From: Rostratula benghalensis
Taxonomy: Eukaryota; Chordata; Aves; Charadriiformes; Rostratulidae
Assembly: GCA_013399305.1 (NCBI GenBank)
Contig: VXAI01000473.1
Span: 206,085 to 270,084, forward strand
Length of the DNA stretch: 64,000 nt
Direction of reading: 5' to 3'
Made by a program: the position numbers and the translations under genes. Every line of letters begins with the position of its first letter. Position 1 is the stretch's first letter. The notes beneath the pieces were generated by a model. That model ran no database searches. It saw only the letters and a program-made list of their open reading frames with translations, and was not told the DNA's origin. Below are positions 27,480 through 42,396 of the stretch, in pieces.

Positions 27480-27494
27480 TTTTTTTTTTTTTTT
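27480..27494. repeat. T15 homopolymer
   Basis: Fifteen consecutive T residues followed by ATGCC. No coding or element context. Confidence 0.85.
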
Positions 27495-29120
27495 ATGCCT
27501 TTAGTACACAGGGAAAGAAGACACGTTTTTCCAGAATTTTTCTTCTCTAGGCCTTCCCAATGGCTGAGGACATCGTCATCTAAATGACTTCATTCTTGGT
27601 TTGCAGATGAAAATGCTCTGTCGCTGGCACGGTGCTCTCAGCAAGTCTAGTTTGGGTGAACAAGCAGAGCTGTGCTCAGCACCCAGCCTCGCTGAGCAGA
27701 AATCCTTATTTCTGAGATGGAGTTGGCCCCAGGAGCCAAGGGAAGGCAGCAAAAAGAGGTAAGAGTTGCAGACGTAGGGGTGTGAGAGACCCGGCACCCC
27801 CTGCCTTGCTGTGGAGCAAGCACCACAGTCTCTGCAGCCAGGGTGCCAGTTTGTGAAAATGGGTGAGGTTTGGAAAGAAAAAGATGAATAAATGCACACC
27901 AGGTCTTCCATTTATCTGATAGGAGGCATTCAAGTGGTCTTTTGCTAATGACTTCAATATATATATTTCTTACAGATAGCAATTAACCTTCTGGTACAGA
28001 TTAATCTTTAAAAAAAATCAAAGAGGAATTAATCTTTGAAATTCAAGTATTCAGTAGTTTCATTAATAATCTGAAATTGTCCTTTTGGTTTTCCATAATT
28101 AGCCCATTCCCCTAATTTATTAATCCCACAGACTGCAGAGCATGTTTCAAATCCTCATCTCCTGCCACAATGACATATTCAAACTCGCTTGAAGTACTCA
28201 TAATAGAAGCCACTTTGTGAAAAATTATTAACTCAAAGGATCAAGCAAAGTCTTTATATACTAGAGCATATTTGAAAACTAAGCAAGGATAGCGCTTTCT
28301 GCTCATCCTCACAATTCCTAAGATCTCGGCGGAATCAGACACAAGTTTGGATAAAACACTGCGTTTAGGATAATGAGCTGCTCCAGATTTGAAGCCAAAG
28401 ACAATAAATGCGCTGGTACCTATGGATTAAATCTTCTTTTCTGCCAAAACACCCAGATGATGAGATGCACAGCAATTGTCTGTGAGCTAGTAACGACTGC
28501 TGATTGCTGCTGTGTCTCAGACTGACTAATGACCTCTGCTCTGGGGCTGTTCCTGCTGCAGGCAGATACCCCTGGTCCTATGGGGCCATGCAAGGGAGAA
28601 GGGACACCAGAACCCTGCTCTGACACCTCTCCCAACTCTGCTCTGCTCAGTAAAAGAGGTCACTGGGGGCAGGATTTAGGCCAGCTCTGAAATCCCTGCA
28701 GCCTGGAGGGACTTGGTGCCTCCCCCACTTTGCACCAGGCTACAGAGCTCATTGTGCCACCACTTTGGTCAGGTCCCTGCTGGGGACATCTCCTGGGATG
28801 GAGATCAGGGAGCAGCAGCTCTGCCCACACATGGACCTGGTGGTTCTGCAAAGTCTCGCTGTAGCCTTGCTGGGTTCTGAACTCTGCAAACATCACAACC
28901 ACACTCAACCACAACTCTCAGCCCCACAGCATCCAACCCCTAAACAGGGCCAAAGCCTCAACACAGCAATTTGATGGTCGTGGCTTCAAACAGAGCACAG
29001 CTCCTCCTGATGAACATCACAGGTTTACCTTGTCTTCCAGATGTTTCACCACTTAAACCCCTCTCCCATCCTCCCCACGTCCCTGCAGGGTACACTGCAG
29101 AGTCTGTCTTCCAAGCTGGT

Positions 29121-29438
29121 AATCATGGAATGGTTTGCATTGGAAGGGGCCTTCAAGATCACCCAGTGCCACCCCCTGCCCTGGGCAGGGACACCTCCCA
29201 CCAGCCCAGGTCCCTCCAAGCGCCCTCCAACCTGGCCTTGAACCCCTCCAGGGATGGGGCAGCCACAGCTTCTCTGGGCCACCTGGGCCACCACACCAAA
29301 GAATTGCTTCCCCAGATCTCATCTCAGTCTCCCCTCTTCCAATTTGAAGCCACTATCCCTGATCCTGTCACTACAAGCCCTGGCAGAAAGTCCCTCTCCT
29401 GTTTTCCTGTAGCCCCTCCTCGGATACTGGAAGGCCAC
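29121..29438 (-). mobile_element. CR1 LINE fragment, about 320 bp
   Basis: On the plus strand it begins AATCATGGAATGGTTTGCAT and contains CCCTGGGCAGGGACACCTCC, CTTGAACCCCTCCAGGGATG, GGGGCAGCCACAGCTTCTCT and ATCCCTGATCCTGTCACTAC, ending near CGGATACTGGAAGGCCACAG. This is the reverse complement of the CR1 3' region. It is in the same sense as GRM7, lies about 2.6 kb downstream of the exon 2 donor, and is the best preserved minus-strand copy. A purine-rich GAAGACGAGAAGAAGG stretch follows the element's 5' truncation point. Confidence 0.93.
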
Positions 29439-32051
29439 AGAAGACGAGAAGAAGGGAAGAAGAGGCAATCCAGAGCCTCACTGATTTCTAGAAGAACTGG
29501 ATATTTTGACTAAGGAAAAAAAACCTTCCTCCCACCACTCTTGCATTTCTCTTGCTTCTGGCATGAATTTTCTAATTAGCATGGAGTCTTTATTGGCACC
29601 CCAAGCATCACGTTCATCTGCTCACACGGCGGCAGCAGCAGAAACATCACGAGTGAGCTCCCCATCCCTTCCTGCCTGTCCCTGCCCTGGCACCACGCTG
29701 TGCTCGGCTGCTCTTGCCAAGCTGCTGTGTAATTACACACCTCAGCCGGGCCACAGACACGGGGGGCCCATTTAAAGAGATTTAATACGTGAAGGACACC
29801 CATTTTTGGCAACGCTCCTCGGTCTCGTGAAAGCTCCTGTCCCTTCCGTTCCTCATTAGAGAGGGCTGTTCACTTCATGCATTCCAAAACACGGCTCTTG
29901 ACCACAGAAATGGTTTTAAATAGACAGATCAAGGAGCTACTAACGGCACCACAGCCCTGAGTCAGTGAAATTATTGCTTCTCCAGGAGGCTCTTTCCAAC
30001 CCTGCTGTTACAGCAATCACCTGACAGCCTGGTTAATCAGTTCTTCTGCACAAAACCTCCCCAAGGAGGCACAGCCACATCAGGTACCAGGAAAGCAACT
30101 CCCCCCTCCCCTGCCCCAGCACGTTCCAGGAGCAGAGGAACATCCCATGGCAAGGTGAGCCCTGAAACCAGCACCCGGTCATGGCCAGACCCCAGATAGA
30201 TGGGGACAAGGTGCCATTTCCCCAGGAGCCACCTCCAGGGCAGCACTGCCCAGGAGCACGGTGGCTGCTCCATTAAATACCTAGACAGTGGGACTGTCTT
30301 CACTTCCCAGGGTTTTAAAAAGCTGGGGAACTTGTTGACAGGTATTAAATCCCCTCAGAACTTCACCTAAGCTTTATCTGTGTAACATGGAAAAAAAATA
30401 AAAACTTCAGTGCAGCCCTGAGAAGAAAAAGCATCTGAACTGAGTCGGAGGCAGCTCTGGGGATTGGATTATTCCCGTTTCCAGACACGACAGGCTGCAG
30501 ATATGAAAGTAAGTTTATGCACTACCCCTGTTAGTGTCTTAATCTTGCAGGCATGACCTGTATCACCCTGCATGCAAAGCTGTTTTAAGAAGGGTGTTCT
30601 TTTGGTCTTAACGGTTTATTTTTTATGAAGGACATTGAATTGCATGTTGACTACATGAACTGCTCTTATTATTAATTTAATTCTACAGAAGTCCTATAAA
30701 ACCTTACAGTATTATTCAGCCAGAGTTTGCCCTTGGCATAGAGAACACATTTCTGGTATGATTTTGCAACAGTGGATATTTGCAAATAAAGTAAATTTTA
30801 AATTCTAATGAACACTGGCATTTGTCACTTCCTGCAGTATTAAATCCAAACCCATTTGCTTTAATACCACATAAATATGCATCCAAACGAACAGACAGAT
30901 ACATGCAAATATAGGTTCCTTCTGTGATAGCAACATAATGAAACTTATTGTGATAGGCTCCTGATCAGGATATATCATCGAAGGCTTCTGGAGATGGGCT
31001 TTGCATGCATCACCAAAAATGAATGACACCTTCTGCTTATTTTGTCCTTACCAGCACCAGATTCAACTTCAAATATTTAAATTGCCAAACCTTGATGATT
31101 CTGGATTGCAAATCGGCTCATCATGGATTTATACCTCTATTTCTTTGAAGTGCCATCTAAATTCCTCCTACGTTCTGGCATCTCTGGGGAAATTTAGAAC
31201 GATTTACCCTGAAGAATAAGTTACCAGGATAAGGGTACGAGCACGCTGCCACAGCAGTCACACCTTTGAGACAGACCTGCTCTTTGTTCTGCACCAGAGC
31301 AGGAAAACAAAACTGTAAAACCAGAGATTTCTGTCAACAGAATTATGGTGGTTCGACTCAACACCGTAAACCTGACCCAGCACAAGACACAGCCTCTCCC
31401 TGTCCTCTTGGAACATCTCTACAGAGAGTGGTGTTGTCCAACACAGTTTGGCCTTCTTGGGACACCACAAAATGAAACCAGTAACAAGAGAAATGTGATG
31501 GATCACACCATAGGTCTGGTGTGCCTCGCACCACCCCGCTGAGTGCGCCGCCTCCATACCTCAGGCCAGTAATCTTTGAGCCTTCAGGTAAAAGATTATG
31601 AATTTTCTCAACTGAATCGGTCAAGAGACAGGGGAAAGAAAAGCAACACAAATCAGGCAGCGATCTGAAAGGCGAACAGCAATAGTATGACACAAGTCAA
31701 TGTCTGGTAACAAACAGTCAGTCTTCACAGAATTTCTAGCTGCAGAGAGATAAAAGCCCAGCATTTTAAAATCTGTCGTCTGCCCATGTCAACATAATAT
31801 AATGCCATCCAGTGGAAAAGCAGGAGCTTGATAAGACTCGGGGTTTTTCTGTTTTCTCCAGAAATGATTGAAAACAACTAAGGTTTCAAACTCTTTGAAA
31901 CTTCATGAGCGATTTAGGAATGAGAGGATCTCAGAGCTATTACAGAGGCATTGCAAAGACCTGGAGCACCTTTAGAATCAGATATATGTTCCAGAAAAAT
32001 AAGGTAACATTTGGTACAAAATAACATTCATTACTTCTACAGCATTTTCTA

Positions 32052-32327
<276 letters not shown>

Positions 32328-35300
32328 TCATATACTCATTGCACGTCTTGCAACAGTTAGCTAAAGCAGTTAGCTTCAGCTGAGCCTCGGTTCATCTTTG
32401 TTGCATCCATCTATATTCTCCACCATGTTCTTTTACAACATACAAGTCAAAGGAACAATATTTTCATCTACCTCGTTACACACAAAAAACCCCATTAATC
32501 ATCAGAAAACAACTGTATATGTGCACATTCACATTTCTTTTCCCTTGCAGGCAATCTTAATCAAATACAGCACACACAAACCATTTTTCTCGCTCTGTCC
32601 TTTTTTATTGGAGTTCAGGTTTTACTACCACGGGGTTGTTTGGGATCCTGAATGCCACCAAGTTTACATCTGTACCTGTCACCACTGGCCAAAAGCCAGG
32701 AGGAACCTTCATCTCTTTCTGGGGCATGAAAATGCTCTTCAACATTAGACTGCGAGTCCAGGTTTAAACAAAGCGATGTTTATTTTTGATTCTTTCCAAT
32801 GAAGACCAGTTGTCAAGATTGCTGAGCATGGAGACCTCCATCCCACAAAGAGAACCTGGCCAGGGTTCAGCTGTGTCCTAAAACTCTGCCTGCCCACGGC
32901 AAACCAGCCCTTCCCGTTCCTTCCCACGGCAGAGCCTGAAGGAAGCTGAGGGCTCCTTGCTGTAACAGGAGCACAGAACATTGTTCAGGGCTATTTTCTC
33001 CTCAGTAACAAAGGTCCCTGAGCAGCTACCAAGCTGACAGTATGTTAATCCCCAAACACATTATGCAATCGTTTGAGTAACAGTCTGGGACTGCTCCTTA
33101 AATTAAGGAACCTGCCATAACTCTCACTTGAGATGCCAAGGAGGGGAGAAAAAGATTTGCAATATACACAAACATGATCATATATAATGATTTGAGACTT
33201 CTAGACTGTGGAAAGGTCAGTATTTCATGCCTCAGTACAAGCATCTTCTGCATTCTCGTGTTCTGTCTCCGCATACCACTCCTACAAGTATTTATTAGCT
33301 CTTCTGCCTCTCAGAAGAATAAACATTTTATTTCCCCAGGCTCCACACTGCAGAGGGCTCAATGCCTTCAGTTCCCACAGAGGTCAGTAGCAGAAGAGAG
33401 CAAACACAGTATTTCTGCAGAATATGCCTTGAATCTGCACATCTGTACCTACATTAACAACTCCTACAGCAGAACCATAAAGCAGAAGACCCAGCAGATA
33501 AGCCAATGTACCCAAACCATCCAGAATTCCTACATACCCCAACGTTGGTTGAGACACATTCCTGTTGGAAAAGGTAATACCTACTCTTTTCTTATAAAGC
33601 ACAACAAAGCCTCACACGTGACTTAATTAAGATGTGATTAGTTTCATTCAGCATCAGCCTTGAGCCAGCCACAGTTCGTGGTCCCTCCTGGGACCCCTAA
33701 AAGCAGGGAGAGGTCTCAATCCAGGCCCATCCTTGCTATGAATTATTAAACCTAACTAAAACCTTAAACCTTCAGTGGGTGCTGGAGCTGTCACTGTGGA
33801 TGCCAGAGAACTGAATCCCCCATCACTTGGCAGAGTTTTTCCTCTGGATGTGCCGTGTCTCTCCTTTGCAGAGCTTTAGACCCAGCGAGGTGGCTAATCA
33901 AGCTGAAAGCTGGGATGCTCTGGGTTTTTCATGCAAGATAGCAGCGTCCTCAACAAAGCCTTGCCAGATTTATTTTACATCTGGGGCTTCTGGACAGCAC
34001 GTCGCCTGCAAGACCTTCCAGTGCTCCAGCCACAGAAAATTAAAAAAGTTAAAATTGAGGCTGCGGGGAAGAACCCAGCGTGGCGTTGACCACTGGTACA
34101 TGATTTACTGGCTCAGGACTTCGCCTGGGGGGCAGCAAAGCTTGGGGACCACTCTCAAAGACAAATAGATCGATTATTCTAATTTATCAGGGTTCTTTAT
34201 TTTTAATCTACCTTAGGGATGACTTTCAGCCACTACCAACCACTGCGGCTGCACGGGAAATGCCAGGCACCCCGGCTGTCAAAAATAATTGAAATTCCTA
34301 ATTTGTCTGTGCCTGCAATTGCTGTTGTAATAAATGACTGGTGACATTTTAGGATCGCTCTCTTCTCATTTGTACAAAGCAGCTAACGGAGCCTGCTCAG
34401 CCGCTTATCAGCTTAATTCATCTGCTATTTGGATGGTATTATATTAAGTGGAACTGTTAACCAGGCTGGCTTTATGGGTGCTATTTACCTGTTATTAATT
34501 AGACAAGCCTCAGGTACACAACATACAGTCCCCGACACAAGGTGAGGGCTGGGTTTTCTGTTATAAATAAAAGAAAGGGTGAAAAATGAATTTTCACCTG
34601 CAGCAAGTGTTTGTATTCCAACATGCCAACAGCTGCTTTTTCAACTAGAAATCAAAAGGAGCATATTCTGCACGTGTACAAAAAGCAAAGCTTCTACAGA
34701 ATTCGCTCCATTGCTTATATTACTTAGAAGACTTTTTGGTTTTTTAGTCTTTTTTCTCTGCCTATAAAATATTAAGCACTTCTGGCTGTTTCAATCACTT
34801 GCAGTATAAGAAACATATATTTGGGGTTTCTACCAACATTTTTTACAGGATATCTAAAAGTTATATGTATGAAGAGTAGAACTTGTGTAAGATCTTCTCT
34901 GAATGTGGGGAGAAGAGTACTTAAATGGATACAATATAGGTTGAGGAGTTCAAACGTTGCCCAGTGTGTCAGACCCTTACAAAAGATGTTTTTCCTTCCC
35001 ACCCGTCTCCCCATGCATGCAGGTGGCATCCCAAATGTCCAAACCAAACAGCTGTTTGCAACAGCTAAAATTTAACAATTGAGCATTTCTTTTTTTCCTC
35101 TTCTTTTTTGAACGTTCACACACAACTGGATGTGGACAAACCTTCCCCAGGCTCAGCTGGAAAACCTTCCTCCCGCACTTCGCACCGCACGTTCCTCTGC
35201 GTTATTGAATTGTTTTTACTGAGAGTGACTTCAGTTTGGAAAACAACATCACGTTAACTCAGTCAAATCCTGATGGCCAGGCTCCCTCTCCTCTCGACAT

Positions 35301-36980
35301 GCCTTCGTGGGGTTAGGGTCATCACACCAACACCCAAAGGCCAACACGCCCTGCTGCTGTGTGCTGATGGCTGCTTACTGGGTAACCCCACAGACACACA
35401 CCTGCACCTCCTGCAAACACTGAAGTGCTCTTGAAAATAAAAATGGATTGGCCCAATTCATCGAGACCCAACCCCAAGTTGGCCAAACATCACAACTCTG
35501 TTCCCCAAGACGATGGAGATGGTCTCACTGTGCAAGGGGGAGAGAGGGGAGGATAGGAAGAAGGGCTGCAGTTTGATTGCTTGCTCTGATCATGAGAATT
35601 CACCCCCTTGGTCCATCTCTCTTGAGCATAAGTTGATGTTTCTCAAGCCTGAGCCAGACCTTGGGTCTCACATCACACAAGTAAAGCTGCTGCTGGGACC
35701 AGAAAAGCAGTGGCCAGATGCACACAGGCTGGACTTCAGCTTTGCAGGTGCAGAAAAAGCCTTAGAAAAGCTGGCAAACTGCTGGACATTTAATAACTAA
35801 CTCTTCTCCACCCTGATCTGTTTGTAAAACCAACCTTTGGCACTGCTGAAAGGTGCTGAATGACCAGCCCTCTGAGGAGAAGTCTCCCTTTCACACTCAG
35901 ACACACAATGAACGAGTAAAACACAAAACACGCTGTGCTACGATGCCAGGGATACCTGAGCACTGAAAGTGACCGCCTACCTAGTGTCCCCTAATGTCCT
36001 CTCTCACAGGTACCAACCACTGCTAGCCACCTGGCTGGTTTGGCTTTGAAAACTGATGATATGGGTCAGACTTGCAAAGACCATCTAACAGTTCTGGCTG
36101 CCCTGTGCTGTGTTCCAACCACAGGAATTTACTGGAATTTTACCCATTTCCCCCAGCTTCCACACTAAACAGCACCCAAACACAAAGGCCTGCACTCCCC
36201 CTTTGCTCTGTTTCCCCTTTTGTACAGGTCTTTGAACACATCACCCCTCTCAGGCCTGGCTCATGCTCCGTTTGGTCCTGCAAAGTTCAGTTGGAGACAT
36301 CACGTCCTGCTGCTGCCGAGGGAAGAGCTGGGATGGCAACAGAGCCAGCAAGCATCGCTGTGACTTCATGTCAGGATCACAGCACAGGGTATTCCAAATG
36401 AGACGGCTGTGAGTTGGTTGGGTTTTTTTAATTAACCAGATAAATATTTTCTTTTTTTCCTTCATTTTGGTAAAATCTGCTACTTGTGACTGATCTCTCC
36501 CTTTGAAAACTTCAGTTTAAGGCAGCAAGCTTTTTCTTCCATCACATTTTCCTACTTTCTGTTCTGAAACATGTTTGGAACGTCAGAAAGCTCTGGGGAA
36601 TTCTAGCCTGCTTTCCAAATGGCTCTAACATCTTGGCAGACGAGTTGTGATCCGTAAAACCCAGGGGATAAAAATCCCCCTGGCCCTTACACAGCGCGGC
36701 TGGCACTGGGAAAGCCTGTGCTCCTCCCCCACGTGTGCAGAAGCAGAATCCTTCCTGAGCCTTCACCACCACAAGGCACTCAGAGCTTTCTGAAGGCCAC
36801 TGGGGTGTTGGCAGAAGAGACATTTTCTGAAGATGACTTTTCCTGAAGGCATTTTTTTGTGTTTATGGGACGATGGCAGACACCCCACTCTGGAGTTCCA
36901 CGTGTCGTTTGCCTGGCTGATGTTCTGATTACAGTGAGAGTGAATGATTAATGCTGGGAGCACTGCATTAGTGATTAATT

Positions 36981-37003
36981 AATGTTAATTTATTTTTAAC
37001 ATT
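36981..37003. repeat. Short AT-rich inverted repeat
   Basis: AATGTTAA and its exact reverse complement TTAACATT are separated by seven bases. It sits in a TTAATTAATG-rich patch. Such short AT palindromes occur by chance in AT-rich introns. Confidence 0.55.
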
Positions 37004-40000
37004 GAACATTATTCTTCATTTATTTCATTTCCTCCTGTTAATGAAAAGCCCTCTCTGGATGAGACTCTGTTGTCTTGCTGGAACAGCCTGCCTGTGAGCA
37101 GCTACACCAAAAGCCACAGCAGAAGACACACCAAGGGCCAGCGTGGCCTCCTGATGGTCTCCTAAGTCTGTGCAACATCAGCCAACATCAAGTCTGGAAT
37201 CACGGATTTCAGAGTAAAAAGCAACTGAAATAAAACTTTTTCCAGTCCTTCATCTCAAGTTTATTTTGTGTTGTCGCCTCATCCCATGCCCTCCGTTTCT
37301 CGTTGTTCTCTAGAACCTTCTTTTCCAGCAGAACAAGAGAAAGGGGTGAGGTCCTCACTAACACCTCAACTGGAAACCCATACAAGACCCAGTGCCAGGA
37401 GACAGCCCAGCTCTCTCCAGAGCTGCAGGAGCTGCCAGAACATAACTATAACTGCAACCATAATCATTACTGCTGCTGAGCTACTGCAAACGTGATTGAG
37501 CCAGGCCACCTTCTCCTCAGTAACTTATTAAAAGATTAATAAAATGGTGTACCTGGACCCAACTCACAAATGACAGTAGTCAGGAAACTTCAGAAAAGGC
37601 AATTTCCCTAAGGACCGAGTGCAATTAAGATAATGCATGAGTATACCTGTTGAGATATTAATGAGCTCCCACCAGGGTAATATTAAGTTCACAGTTTGCT
37701 GCATTTTTACTTCCAGCTTCCTATTAAATTTTATTGATATTATTTCCTGACAACAGAAAAAAAAACCAAACCAAACAACCCAAACCCACCCTACTTTGAT
37801 AAAGGCTCTTGACCTCACCTTACATGGCAGTGCAGAGTCTGCACACATCGCAAAATCCTGCCAGGAACTTAACTTCACAAAAAATGAGATGCCTGAAGAC
37901 TTTTCCCTTGGCTGCAAAACTCTTTGGTGTGAGCTGATGGATGACTAACAATCTCAAAGCTGTTTAGGTCTCAGCTTTTATTCATGTAGAAATTTCTCCT
38001 GTCAGGTTTTAATCACCAGTTAGTGCAACTGCTCTTTGTTCACCATTTACATCCCAAACTGCATAACAAACAGCCTCAGCATCCCCTGAACTGCGTACAA
38101 TTGTTCTCATTGCCTTGAATTAAAACTATCTGAAGTTTCTAACTAGCTGTTTTCTCTGGGCAAAACTCACAGTGTTCTGAACGGGAAGGCAATGCTACCC
38201 GAGACACAAAGCAGGATGAGAATATGACTGAGAGCTGCCAAGGACAATAGAATGTATTTTCCTGCTCATCCCCACTTGTGAGCTCCCTCTGTTTCTCAGG
38301 AGCTGCTGTCCATGGGGTGGTCTCACTGGCCAGCCCATCGACAAGGGGTAGGGATATGAAATACCATCTCTGCCTTGTGTTCTCCTCCTCTCCAGCCCTC
38401 CCCAAAAAAACCCTAAGCACTGCTAAATCAGTAGCTTCAGGTAGATTTTTCTGGAGATGTCAATCTAGCAGCAGGTGCCCTATTTCTGTCCTGAAAGGTG
38501 CACAGGAAAACAAGTGTTACTGCAATTCTTGCTCTAGGGCTCTTAAAAGACTAGGGAATAATATTCCCAACAGTCTCGGGTAATGATAAGAACAAATCCT
38601 TTCTGAAGTGCTTTGATCCTCCCTCCTTAGTTCATTTTACGATGGAAATTCAGAAGTAGTGCTTTTCAAGCTGGTTTTTATCCTCAAGTATCAAATGTTG
38701 ACAATGAGAAAATGAGGCAAAAGCAATTAATGAAAAACAACAAAAAAAAGTTTCCAAGTAGATTAGTTTTAAGAGCAATAGAGCAAATAGGCAGAGGCGT
38801 TCCCATATGGCAAACCTGTTGCTGCCTGCAGAAGTCACACCACAGGAGCAAGTTCTCCCAAGCAGCAAACAAAAGCAGCACATCTCAACAAGGGCATTGG
38901 TAGAAGAGAAGGTTTTTTTCAAAACCATTAATCTATTTACAGTTCACCTCAGTTTCTCTCACTCTGTTTACCAATTACTAAAGCTACCGGTGTTCAAACA
39001 AGGTCCTGTTTGCTCACATCACCCCCTCTCTTATTTTATCCCGCCGTGAATTCCTAATGATGTATTAGAGATCAACACAATCACCTACAAGGGAATTGGA
39101 TAGATATTTCATAAGGTACAGAAAGACAAATATCAACAACATCAAATACAAATGAGAAGCTGAGCCTGGAGGAGAAGTGTATTTAATAAAAGAGAAAAAT
39201 CTTCAAGAGCAACAAAAGAAACGCTAAGAAAATAAACCCAGTAAATAATTCATCTGCACGAATTTTGCCTATATCCAAGTTGGCCCCTTCCACCAAATCA
39301 CCACACTGGGGGAGCTCCAGCTCCCTCTCCTTGTCCAGAATCATGACTTCAGCTAATGGGTGAGCAATCTTCTCTCAACCTGACCTTAGAGACCACAAGG
39401 ACTATTAACACGGGCATCAAACGGAGTAAATCCCATTTTCCACACCATTTTAAAGGAGAGATTTTCAGAAGTGCTTATAAGCAGTTGAGAGCCCATGTCA
39501 GAGCTCCAAAACCTCATGTAATTTCTATGTTTTTGGTAGGAGCTTCCAAGTGGGGTGGCAAAATTCCATATTTACAGAGAAGTAAAGGTGTTCCTGACAA
39601 ACTGTCAATGAAAAGCTGGACGAGGTCCCTGCAGTGTGGACCTCTTGGTATCAGATAATTCAAGAGTGACAGCGAGAGGAGAATAAAGTAGTGTCAGGAA
39701 GGGTAATGGCCTGACCAAGGAGAAGTTATCTGTAATTTCATCTCCCCAATTTGTCTTGCTGCTCAGCACGGACTTCAAATGAATAAAACATTAGAAGCTC
39801 CATGCAGATCGTTGGGTGGAAATCAAGAGGGAAGGCCAGTCCCATTAGAGGACTCAGTGTAATTGGAGGGAGCAGTAACAGACTTAACCCAGCTGTTGGG
39901 AGAGCTGGTCTGACACCCCAACAGCATGGAGTAATGTGCTGCACCGTCACACATCCAGGGCGATGGCTCTGGTTATTGAGCTCCTTTAAAATGCACAGCT

Positions 40001-40915
40001 CCTTGGTTACCAACATTAGCATGGATGGAACCCATTACCAAAACAAACACCTCCAATGCCACACAACATAACTGCCTTTGACTTTCTAATTGAATGCATT
40101 TATTGGTTTCTTTTGTTGGGTTTTTTAAAAATTCATTTCAAACCTGCAAAGAGCATACACAAGAGCCCATTTCCAGGCACATAAATCAACCTTCATCCCC
40201 AGTGTAACTGTCATAGCCCTGCAGTGGAAAGACATCCTGACTAATATTGGCCAGCTGGGAGTATTTCCCATATCTGCCAGGTCTCTCCTGCTTCCTTCTC
40301 TAGAATGAGAAGTACTCCTATGAATTGCTCCAGAAAGAATAACAGTAGCAATTAAGGGAACAATAATTACAACAATTAGTACTGTCCACACAGCTCATGG
40401 GAGTGCTTTATCAACTCAGAGAGAAAGGAGGAAGGAAACAAAATATTATAAAAACATAGTAAAGTGAGAGGTGTCCATACATCTGAAACGTCTCCATGTT
40501 TCCTCCTGATGACCTGTGCCTAGAACCAGGACTACTCGTGACAATGATGAGCTTCTGGCATAACCTGGGCTGTTAAAGCTGCCAAACAGGAGGTGATCTT
40601 TAGCTTTTAAAGGCTAAAAGATCCTTGGACAGATGACTTGACACCAGGGTCCACCATTTTAATGAGAATTGGTCTTAGGATGAAAATAAGCATTTTATCT
40701 CCTCACAAGGCTGTAAATAACGTTGTCCTCCAAATAAACAAGGACATAACACACTGGTCTTGATGACTTTACGTGTTGTGAATTAAGAATTGTCCATTTA
40801 TACTTTCAGCATGGACACTTTCCTTTGTCTAATCCATGCACTGGGGTGCTCAGGCACAGGGAGACAGATACCTGTGTCTCACTGAACACATTCCAAGTCA
40901 CTACGATCTACACAT

Positions 40916-41013
40916 TCTTTTTATAATACATAATATTTATATTACTAGTATATTATGTAATATGTCCTTATATTTTATTTTATATAATTATTATTTTTTT
41001 TTTCTAATTTATA
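40916..41013. repeat. AT-rich low-complexity tract
   Basis: About 100 bases are almost entirely A and T, with alternating TATATT/ATAATA words and a T11 run. The base composition is unlike the flanks. No repeat unit stays in register long enough to call a clean microsatellite. Confidence 0.85.
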
Positions 41014-41974
41014 GTGAACCGACAGTCTCATTTCCCATCCTACAGGGGCATAACTGAAATTTTTATGGTTTTTTTTTTTTTCTTCTTCCACGATAGTGCC
41101 TTCCTCTCAGAGCAAGGTTCTCCCATTCCTTGTGCCCACAGGCACCTTGACCTGCTCCCACCCCACCAGCGAGCTCGTCCTGGCTCCTCCACACTGCCAC
41201 AGGGCAGGGAATACACTTGAAATAAATGAACTAGAGAAAGAAAAAGTCAGATCAGTCACACGTCCCTGTTATCCAGGAGGAGGTAGAAGAGCAAAGCGAG
41301 CAGTATAAAGCATGGGATATTATCCCAGATTTTTGTCCCTAAGGCAAGGCCACCCACATTGCCTTCCTGTGAAACACGTGGCCACCCAAAACCTGCCCAA
41401 AGGCCCCCTGCAGAAGGAGAAGCAAACATAGGCATGAAGCAACAATATGGATATAACCTACTTTCCTGAATGTTCTGAGATTTACAGCTCCACTAAGTGC
41501 CATTTTTGCAGTTAACAGCCTAATAACCTTTTCCACGGGCAAAGAGCATTCTTTATAATCTAGCTCCTTTGAGCTATGAACCAATTCAAAAAGTTTCTGA
41601 TTCTTAAAAATAATTCATTCAAGCCTTTTGGACCAAGCTGTGCCAAAAAGCGCAGTTCCCCCTGTCCTGCTGCTGCAAAAATAGAACACCTTTGAGGAAG
41701 AATTCAAGATTTCAACACCACTGTCAATATTGCACATTGTTTTAGAAAATAGGTGAGGCCCAAGTGGAATTCAACCGTTCTCTCACTTCGCGTCCTGTAG
41801 AGACTTTCTGAAATAAAAATCTCAGCCTATGCCGTAAAGCTTCATACATATTGAAGAGTGCTCCTCCCGAGACAAAAGTACTCTCCTCTGTGTGCCGAGA
41901 GACCTGGTGTTCTTTAGTGGTGTTCTTCAACGTTTCTTGGCTGTTGTGTTACAGCACACCCGCCCCAACAGGAA

Positions 41975-41990
41975 GAAAAAAAAAAAAAAA
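41975..41990. repeat. A16 homopolymer
   Basis: Sixteen consecutive A residues, soon followed by a T8 run (GCTCTTTTTTTT), so a small A/T hairpin is possible. Confidence 0.85.
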
Positions 41991-42382
41991 GCTCTTTTTT
42001 TTACAGGTATTCTTCCTGTTCACAAGAGCATTACCCTCTGGAATTATTAGTTTTGTCAGTAAATTGTCATACCTTGGGACTTTGGGATTTTTGGTTACAA
42101 AACTTTCCTTGAAAAAAAAAATATAAAAAAAACAACCAGAAATTAGTGTTTGGATTTACACTGAAATGGAAAAGGATTGCTGGATGTGCCCTTGCCTGAT
42201 TCCTGTGCACAAATTCCTCATGGGGCATAAAGTTGCATTGACGTGATCATGAAGATGATTCTGAAGTTATCACTTCTCCAAAGTAAAATTACGCTTTATT
42301 TATATTATATACATTTCATTTTCTCTTGTTTTAACTATAAGTTGGTAGAATAATATTAAATCCAGAATTCAATTTCTACATA

Positions 42383-42396
42383 TTTTTTTTTTTTTT
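42383..42396. repeat. T14 homopolymer
   Basis: Fourteen consecutive T residues followed by AG on the plus strand. It resembles a splice acceptor for a plus-strand transcript, but no exon-like sequence follows. Confidence 0.8.

Noticed and set aside
29046..29513. Several overlapping open frames of 66-180 codons.
   Set aside because: They overlap the non-coding 3' region of a CR1 copy and reflect its GC-rich composition.
31335..31355. GGTTCGACTC, similar to a tRNA B box.
   Set aside because: No acceptor stem, D arm or A box at the right distance; a chance match.
40125..40391. Minus-strand frame starting with a membrane-like hydrophobic stretch (VLIVVIIVPLIATVIL), followed in another frame by a tail-like peptide.
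   Set aside because: The hydrophobic run comes from T-rich codons, and the tail-like peptide needs a frame change. There is no suitable splice site between them and I recognise no family. Best explained as chance.
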